This document shows, piece by piece, positions 25,701 through 34,700 of a DNA stretch of 64,000 nucleotides. Positions within the stretch are counted from its first letter, which is position 1. Each line of letters starts with the position of its first letter. Origin of the DNA: Gordius sp. MW1 (Eukaryota; Nematomorpha; Gordioida; Gordea; Gordiidae); assembly GCA_964036665.1 (NCBI GenBank), contig OZ038526.1, forward strand, positions 5,270,001 to 5,334,000. The letters run 5' to 3'. Below the pieces are notes generated by a model that saw only the letters and a list, made by a program, of their open reading frames with translations, made no database searches and was not told the origin of the DNA. Position numbers and translations under genes: made by a program.

Positions 25701-28700
25701 TTTTTTTCAATACCAGCAGGGTGTGAGTGGTTATAGCGAACGGCTTGTAAACAGGAGGCAAAGAGTTCGAATCCCGGAGAGGACAAATTTTTTTTTTAAA
25801 TTAAATTAATATTTTGTTCTTGTTAATACCATGGATAATATGACTTTTTGACCCTCCGCTGGCTACTGACCAATGAAAAAAATGACCATTGGCCAAATTG
25901 TAAATCGAAATTTTTTTTTCGTTTTTGAATTGGTTAACATTGATAATTACCCTAAGCCCTCCCCTACAAGGGCGTATGCCTCTACTGATATGGGTACCTG
26001 TGACTCTACAAAGGCTTATACCTCTACTGATGTGGGTTCGAATCCCGGAGAGGGCAAATTTTTTTTTAATTAAATGGAAAATTTGTATAAATAATTAACT
26101 ATTCATTTTGCATATAATACCCCCCTATAGGCATTCTCGCCCCTTCCCACCTTTCTCGCCCCTTCCCACCTTTCTCGCCCATAAATTGCATAGCAAATAT
26201 GCTACGTTTATACGGAGTATAGATGAGTTTTAAGGCTATCTTCCTGCATACAGACGGAACATGCTGTTCATAAATGACTGGAAGGAAATTTATATTTATT
26301 TACGTCCCCTTCAAAGTAATCGTGTGAATCCCCCTGTACCTATACGGTTTGAGATTAGCGAACGCCAAAATATGGACCCTAATGTCCGATTCATTACTCC
26401 GCCCGAACCCGCAGGTATGCCAAGCCATGCCCCACGTAGAACTTAAATTCAACCCCGCTCCCCTCATGCTAGAGCAAGAAGAAGGCGAAATAATCCCTCC
26501 CGCCTATAGAACCCAACTGACCAGAAGGATTGTGCAGCAACCTTGTTATTGTTCACGCCTCAATTTTGGCACTTTATACCAACCGTGCCAATGTGCACGC
26601 GCGACAACCCAATGCGGCCGCCCCACCAAACCATGACCCACAGAGGTAGAGAACACACAGCAGTGTTCCTTTCTAGGAGGTCATAGACGCCGCTCATTAA
26701 ACTCTGACCTTACAGCTATGAAGGATCTTTTCTCCTCGATTTCCTCGACTAATAAGTGTAAATTAATTGCTATGCTCATATTCATTAAAGTGATGATGTA
26801 AACTTTATTGAAGAATATGTGCATAGCAATTATATTAATCGGGAAAGGCGAGGAGAGAGTCCCCTTAGATATTTGTCGGAGTTAAAGGAACACCATCCAA
26901 CAAATCAGTGAAAGGAACACTGCCTTGGTGTTAGCTATCTGCGTTGTGTTGCCGCGCGTGCGCATTGGCACGGGATGACAACGCCGTCGGCAAACCGGAC
27001 AAAATGGAGGAGGGTATCGGCGCGATGTCTTCGAGGTGGTAACTGTATATTTCTACCCCGGTCAGGGCGGTGGTCAGTTTTGTTGTAAAATTGGGAAGAA
27101 TTATTGTGTCTCCTCCGTGACCTTGATGAGTGGCGCCGGATCGTACGTTAATTCTGCGAGTGACAAGGATTGGCGTACTAGCGAGTTTGGGCGGAGCAAG
27201 GACGCGGATAATGGGATCCATATTGTCGTGGTCGTTAAATTCAGACCGTATAAATACAGGCGGACCCACATGATTTGTTTGAGGAGGACGTAAATAAATT
27301 TCAATCCAGTCATTGATGAAGTGCATGTTGTAACTGTCTGTATGCAGGAAGATAGCATTAATAAATTGAAAAAATAAAGCTTACGGAGATAGGTTGATCG
27401 ATTAATATGTAAGAACAACATATGTGGGTAGATAGGGAATTTTGTTCACAATATATGGGGGAACGGAAGCAGCGTGTTGAAAATGAGATCTCAATAATTG
27501 AAATTCGCGCTTTATCCTGATCCGTTACCAAGCAAATCACGAAGATGCAAAATCAAAAGCGAAACATTTCAATATAGTACATTCTCACATATGGTAAAAA
27601 AAGCTTATTGTATTTAAAAATAATGTGCAAATTTTTCGTTCGAAATAGCTTCCCCCCTATACTAAATCTTATACCTAACTATATTAGTGTAAAACATGTG
27701 TAAAGAGAAACTCATGGGGATAGCCAAAGGGGGGGGGACAGGTAGGGGCGGCTTCCCCCTTAAACCCAAAGATTCTTTAACATTAATCAAAATATAGTTA
27801 TCAAAAAAATTATCATTTTGCCCCTCCCGTAATCACTATTGCCCCCCCCCCCTTCTGATTCCAAAGCTGGCTACGCCCATAATTCTTCTATCCCTATACT
27901 TGAACGTGTACCTTGGGCTAATTGTTTAAAAACGAAGTGCTAACCACGAATGTAATGCTGGGCGAGATTTTAATGTTTGTAATTGCAAAAGGACAATCCC
28001 GAAGCCAATGGGTACAACGTGGACGAACGTGTGTTGACCTTCTTGGTTGCCATGGAACGCCAATCCCGAAATTATGATACGAATCACATCGTTATCACGA
28101 TGGGCAGCGATTTCCACTACCAATCGGCCTCGAGTTGGTACAACAACCTCGATAAGCTCATCAAGCACGTCAATTTGAAGGTAAGTTGCTTGGAAAGTTT
28201 TTTTTATATAAGGCCGTGTTGCAACCCTGACACGATATTTATGCCATAAAATTTGTAATGGGAAATGATCACATTGAATTTGTAAATAGTATTATTATTG
28301 AGTTTATAAAATGTGTTAAAATTGGGTGCGAAATGAGTGGCCTGGAGCTTGAATCTGGCGCTCTCAAGTCGCAAAAATAAATTGAATTGGCTCGTCCAAA
28401 GCCTTAACTTTGGAACTCACTTATTTTTAAGTGGACGATTTTGAATTAAGCAAAATAGGGATGGTCCTTGCATCTTGGTCTTTAAAAAACCTATGTACCC
28501 ATCATAAAATTAAGAATTTTTTAGCACGTGGCTTTGTAATAATTTTAAATATATTATCGTATAAATCATATAAGCCTAATACCAGGGGCGTAGGAAGGAT
28601 TTTATTTTGGAGGGGGTTTTCAAATTTTTTCTTCGAATATCAAAAAAATTATAGGAAATTTTTTTTATGCAATTTGATTAAAGATTTATACATGGACTTA

Positions 28701-31700
28701 GCCAGAGGGGGTCGCTCCCCCCCCCCCCCCCTCCTAAATGACAAAACAAATTATGTTTGCCCCCCCCCCCCTAATTGAACTTTTAAACTTTTCGCCCCCC
28801 CCCCCCCCTAATCCAAAACCTGGCTACGCCCATGGATATACATAATTTAGCATCCATGTGAGTTTGTCCAGCCAAATTTAGATTTTAAACAGCAGGTCCC
28901 TGTTCCACATGAACTAAATCTAAAATTATTATCTAACTATAATAATTTAAAAATCTTACCAGCAGCAGGTTCTTGTTCTACATGATTAACTTTTATGACA
29001 AAAAATTTAAATATTGTGCCTTTTCTTTTATTCTAATTGATCGAGGAATTCATATGAAATGCTTCCGTTTTATAACCACAAGAGAAATCCCGGAAAAATA
29101 TGTTAACACGTAAAAATACTTAATGGTTGTTGAATATAAGTGCTCATAGTTAATTAAGTAACACTCATTCCATAATATTTATTAAATAATGCGATATTAG
29201 AAAATAAAAAATATTTTTTTCCGAAATCCGCGGGGGGGGGGGGGGGTTGAACCCCAAAACCACCCCCTTGCGTACGCCATTGGCCTAATACATTTTCACA
29301 ATGTAATAAAACTCCTTACAGCGTAGCCTGAATGAGACGTCGACCAAATTCAACATGTTCTACTCTACGCCTGGTTGCTACTTGTACGCCCTCAACAAGG
29401 CAAAGGGAACAGCCGCGCCGCCCCCTTTGTCATACAACGACGTGACCTTGTCGAGCCGGCAAATAACGGCTGGGCCCAAATTTGCCAGGGGCTGGCCTCA
29501 AGTGAAGGGTGGAGATTTTTTCCCTCTCATTAATATTGGTAACCAGGCATGGACCGGTTACTTCACCAGTAGACCCACGCTGAAGGGTTTAGTTAGGGAT
29601 TCCAGCCGATTTTTACACGTACTTTTTTTTACATATATCTATTGTTTATTTGACGTAAGAGCATTATAAAAACGAAGTGTTAAAATTGGAAAAATATAAG
29701 AGCGGGTATAAAACAAAATAAAAATAATAATTCAAAAGCGTCGCATGTGTCATCTATTAAAAGTGGCCAGCTGTCAGCCAGGGATTTAAAATTGTACTTT
29801 GCTATAAAAAGACCAATTTTTGTGTAACCCTCGAGAGTATTCCTGAAAATCCCGAACGCGAGAGCATTCGTGGGGTATAACATTACCCCACTTTTAAACT
29901 TCTTATAACTTTGAAAGTATTCATTCAAAACCTTTCAAATTTAAAACATGTGTTTATAAAGGTCTTAAGATTGATGGTATAAATTTTGATATGAATCTAA
30001 TCAAATTACAAAACTTATTAACAATTTTCTGGACCCCAATTTTTATTTTGGTTATTTTGGAGCTTCCCCTTATTTTACCTCTTGACATCATATACCTTAC
30101 AATAAATCAAAATAAAGGTGATTTTTTATTAAAAGAATGTTAAAAATGTATTAAAAACACAAATTGTAAAAAATCATCATACAAAAAATACATTTTTTCA
30201 TAAAACTTACTTGAGAGTATTCGTGGGGTATAACAGAACCCCATGAACCAAAAAAGCTTCTATTCAAAAAATATAAAGCCAAAGCCTATGAAATTTTCAC
30301 CTAACCTAATTCGTGATGAAATTTTAAGCTACTGAAAAGACCAAATTTACTAGACTTAAATTGCGTTTTATATTTTAATTTATAATTTGCGTGGGGTATC
30401 GAAATACTCCACGAATACTCTCGCGTGTTAAGTTAAAAAATTGTGGAATATTTAGATGGCCGGCAGCGACGGCTAATTTCTTTGAAGCTTAATTGCGGCC
30501 GGATCAAAATCCCTGAGCACGATTAGAGGGTAGGAGGGCCTGGTATTTTTCCGTTTGGCGGTCTTCAGCGAGGGTCAGAGCGTTGTAGTTTTGGTTAGAG
30601 GGGGAGAAAATGTCCAATGAAAATGCTTTAATAAGTTTTAATTAATTAGGCTTTTTCAAAAAATATTAATTTTCTTTTACGTAATCCATATTTCCGTAGA
30701 TTTGCAAACAGATCCAAGTGTTGGCAGATGTCGAAGGAGTTAACGAGGGCCGCCAATTTTTGAAATTGGAAATGGCACTGGCTCTGTCTCAGCATCACGA
30801 CGCGGTGTCGGGTACGGCCAAGCAATATGTGACCAACGATTACGTGGCCCGTTTATCAGCCGGCTACCCTGAATGCCAAGTTAACGCGCACTGATTTTAT
30901 TATTAATATTGAAGTTTACATTTGTCATTCAAAGAGAAATTAGAATCTTATTTTACCTTAAATATTTGAATTATGTTATCACAATATGAGCTGGTATTAA
31001 TTCGTTGAATAGGAAATTATCGAGAGAGGATTGAAGATATTGGGTGCCCTAGGGAACGACTCAAATTTGACGTTTTGCCCGCTCCTCAACATAAGTCGAT
31101 GCCAGTTTAGCCAAGAAAACGACGAGGTTTGTGACCTTAGGTTTATAATTACTTGTTGATACTTGCACTTTCCATCCCTTACTAACACAACAAATATAGC
31201 GATATGTTCAGGCACATGGGCGTGGCCAGGGGAAATTCATAACTTTGAAATTTCATATAATCATGGCTAAAATTTAAAAAATAGTCATTTTGCCCCTCCC
31301 CAAAGCATAATTCTTACCTCCCTCTAGGTCCCATCCTGGCTATGCCCATGCAAGGAACCGATTATTTTCATGCACCATAGTCCAAAATTTACAACTAAAT
31401 CATTCGATAATTTTAATTAAATCTTTTATTTTAAAGTTTCGTAGCTTGGGCTAAAGTTATACTTTTTTATTTTGGCTCGCACAGTTTGACGTGTTAATAT
31501 ACAATCCGCTAGCTTGGGCCGTTCGTACCTTCGCTACCGTACCCGTGAAAAGTGTCAACCTCATTGTAACCGATTCCCACGATGGCGTCGTGCCTTCGCA
31601 AGTTAGTTAGTCGCTTTATTTTTTGAAAAAAACAAAAGGACACTAGCAAATTTTTCTTATCAATACATGGCAAATTATTAGGGGATATTTTAAAACAGTT

Positions 31701-34700
31701 TAAAGATTGTTTTCCCTTGCGAGTAGTACAAAATTGGACATACCATCTGACTTATTAATAAACCTTTATAATCAATTTTAAAAGGAGGGTCGATTGTAGA
31801 TGCGTACTCAAAGAAATTTCAAAACTTGTGCTTACACTGCCCGGCTAAAATTTATTTATTGATGCCCATTTAAAAAGTTCCATTGAATTTATAAATTAGT
31901 ATCTTGACAAACACTTTTAGATCGATAAAGTGCCTAGGTCCATAAGCAGGATTCCGGAGCGCGGGTATAAGGTTGAAATCAACGGGTCTAGTGATGTAGA
32001 CGCATGCCTGGTATTTGCCGTAAATTTGCCTGCACTCGGGACAGGACGCTATCAAGTACGATCGGCTGGAAATATACCGGAGTAATTCGTTTATGTTATA
32101 AAATTCGTAATCTCGCCTAAGGGGATTGCTATAGGACTTCAAGTGTTGTACATTATATTTTGTTACCTTAAATTAAGCTAGAGATTTGTAGGCTCGATGA
32201 CAACTACCCAATTTGGCTTACTTTGAGAGCAAACTAACTTATTGACAAACCTTTAAACAGCTATAATTATTAATTTTATTTCGATTAATACGTGAAAACT
32301 ATGATATACTTCATTTCTAGTCTATTTGATTATATGGTCGAGCCAAATAACTTAATTAAATGTCACTGACAATAAATTTTTCTCTGCGGAGCATATATTC
32401 ACAACGATGATTGAGTATATACATTTTTAAGTATCAAAAGCACTTGTTTTTGGTAGGAGTGGGTGGCTAATAACATTATATTCATGTTCCTCCATTCAGA
32501 TTCAAAAGCCCTCCTCCCTTCCCTCGTATATCTAAGAATGATATAAAGGCTAAAAAGGCTCGTAGGGATGATCCTGATCTACAGCCTGCGAATGCGGACG
32601 ATCTATTTATCGAAAACGAGGTTAAAACGTTTACATTTAGTTTTTCGTCTTTTAAAGATTTTGAATAGAGTTATAAGAGCGCGAAAGTTTCTGGAAATTG
32701 AACTTTTCGATGCTAATTCTTTTGATACTTAAAATAATTTCTTCGTCAAATGCCTTTATTTGATTCAATATTAAAGCGATTAGCTAACCACTCCGAATAG
32801 GTTTAACCACTTTAACAATTCTGCTATATAGTAACGATTATATCGAAAAATAGCATTAAAGATACTATCAAATAAAAAGTGTTTATGGTCAGCATTCATT
32901 TTTGCTCAACTAGGCACTTTGTTCCCAGCCAAACTATCATCACAAAATGAATTTTGCATTAAAATAGGGAACTTAGCTGCGAGCCAAATGTTAATTTTTA
33001 AAAAGATGACATTATTCATATTCAGAAAATATAATTTTACATGAAAATGAAATTTATCATAAACTTTAGTACCTAAGGCTCGAATTCGACTCCCTTACTA
33101 AGTCTCCTTCGAGGCTCATCAATAAGGAACGGGGCTTGATAGTAACGCTAAGGCAATCCTTCGGTTATTACGGCTCAAGAAATTCCTTTGCAGGATCTTC
33201 CGGCGCCTACCTCTTTAGGGCCGATGCCTACAATCCAACCCTACTGCCCACAGAACCCGTGGAGTTGTCTATGCTCAAGGTTAACTATTAGCAGGGGCGT
33301 AACAATGGGGAAGGGCAGGGAAGTGCCGTTGCCGCCCCCCTCTAAATCCAAAAAATTGTTAAAATTTATTATAATTATGGCTAAAATTTCTAAAAGTGAT
33401 CACTTTGCCCCTCCCTGGATGATTATTGCCCCCTCTAATTCCAATGCTGGCTACGCCCATGACTATTAGTTCAATTTTTTTAAATATTATTGAAAATTTA
33501 ACCTGATTGTTTATATTTTATATATTTCTTTACTGTTAATTAACAGTAGTTTAAAGAGCCTTTCATCCCTTTAACAAGCTAAAATGACTAATTGAATATT
33601 TTTTTAATTGTGCCTATGTAAAACTTGTCTCATACCATAAAAAACTTGGCATGCCGCAACAAAACTCTACGCCGTAAATCAAAACTGAGCAAATAATAAC
33701 ATTTTATTTTGCAATCAGGGGCCCGTCATGCAACAAGCCCGGCAAAAGGTGTCGCCCTGGATCGATCAGGAGTACACGCTTTACGACGGGTCACGTGACG
33801 TCGAGATCACGTGGACCGTAGGACCCATACCCATGGACGGTAATGTTCCGAAGGACGTGGTTACAATTTTTGAAACGGACATTTGTTCGGCTAAGCTGGA
33901 TCGAGTGAATCACTTTTACACAGATTCCAACGCCCGTTTCATGGTGCCTCGCACTCTTTCTTTGAATTCTAGCGCGACCGAGGCGACCAATTTTGTCGGA
34001 GAACATTATTACCCCATCAACTCCAAAATTTACATTAAAGACGAGATGGTAAGAAATGGTGGCGGACACTCCAACTCTTTTAGCTTCATTCTTTTAAGTT
34101 GTGTCAGGTCGTTTAAACAACGTCGAGAAGTTAATTGCCTTTAATATAATAGAACGACCTAAGTTTTCAATGTTCCAATATTAGTAATGGGCATCTGTAA
34201 TTTTTCTAAGAATCTGATATTTTGTTTGCAACCGCCATAAGCCTTGCCAGGCGCTTAAGTGTTGTCTCATAAGTTTTTTGGCATTGATTAACAAAGGTGC
34301 TTGTTCAGTCCGTTTTCAATTTGCTTTTTATGCCAAATTTAGCAAACACATTTTTATCATTACAGCAAATTTAAGTGTATTTAAAAATTGCTTATTGTCC
34401 TTAAATGTTAGACACTCCCAATTTTCATAAAAATATTTCTAATCCCTGGACAAAAAAAACAGACCTCTAATTATATTTTTGATAAGGAAGAGCAGATTTA
34501 TACAAGCATAGGTTTTAAAACTTATACAAGTGCTGGTATAATTGAAAAAGCTCAAAGGCCTTTATTTAGTGGCTTATTGTATAACGCTCTGTTATAGAAG
34601 ACTAAATAAACCAAATCCTCAATATAAAACGGAGCAATATAAAGAATAATCTAATGCATTAATAAATTAAAAAGTAGATTTGTCATTATCATCATTATAA

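Larger units (their letters stand above)
23520..26060 (+). repeat. Dispersed/tandem array of roughly 310-bp units with tRNA-like B box
   Basis: Successive units begin near GACCGTCCGCTGGCT (23715, 24503, 24815, then diverged copies near 25097, 25190, 25290 and 25850). Each continues through ACTGACCAATGAAAAAATGACCATTGGCCAA, split here as TGACCAATG and CATTGGCCAA, then GCCTCTACTGATATGGGTCC and GATGTGGGTTCGAATCCCGG. The last is a good pol III B box, followed by GAGAGGGCAAA and a T-rich/A-rich tail. The family has SINE-like features (B box, A/T tail) but forms tandem copies. Two copies at 23570-23650 and 24360-24445 carry another head (GACCTGGAGGTTCGAGTTC). All lie in mannosidase intron 6. Confidence 0.7.
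26232..27355. repeat. 1.1-kb inverted repeat with diverged, coding-like arms
   Basis: CTATCTTCCTGCATACAGAC at the left and its inverse near 27340-27355 mark the ends. AGTGTTCCTTTC (near 26672) pairs with GAAAGGAACACT (near 26909). The centre is near 26795, where TAATTGCTATGC arms flank about 40 bp. The outer arms are only moderately similar by eye, but their conceptual translations align (see the two arm entries). It lies wholly within mannosidase intron 6. Confidence 0.7.
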
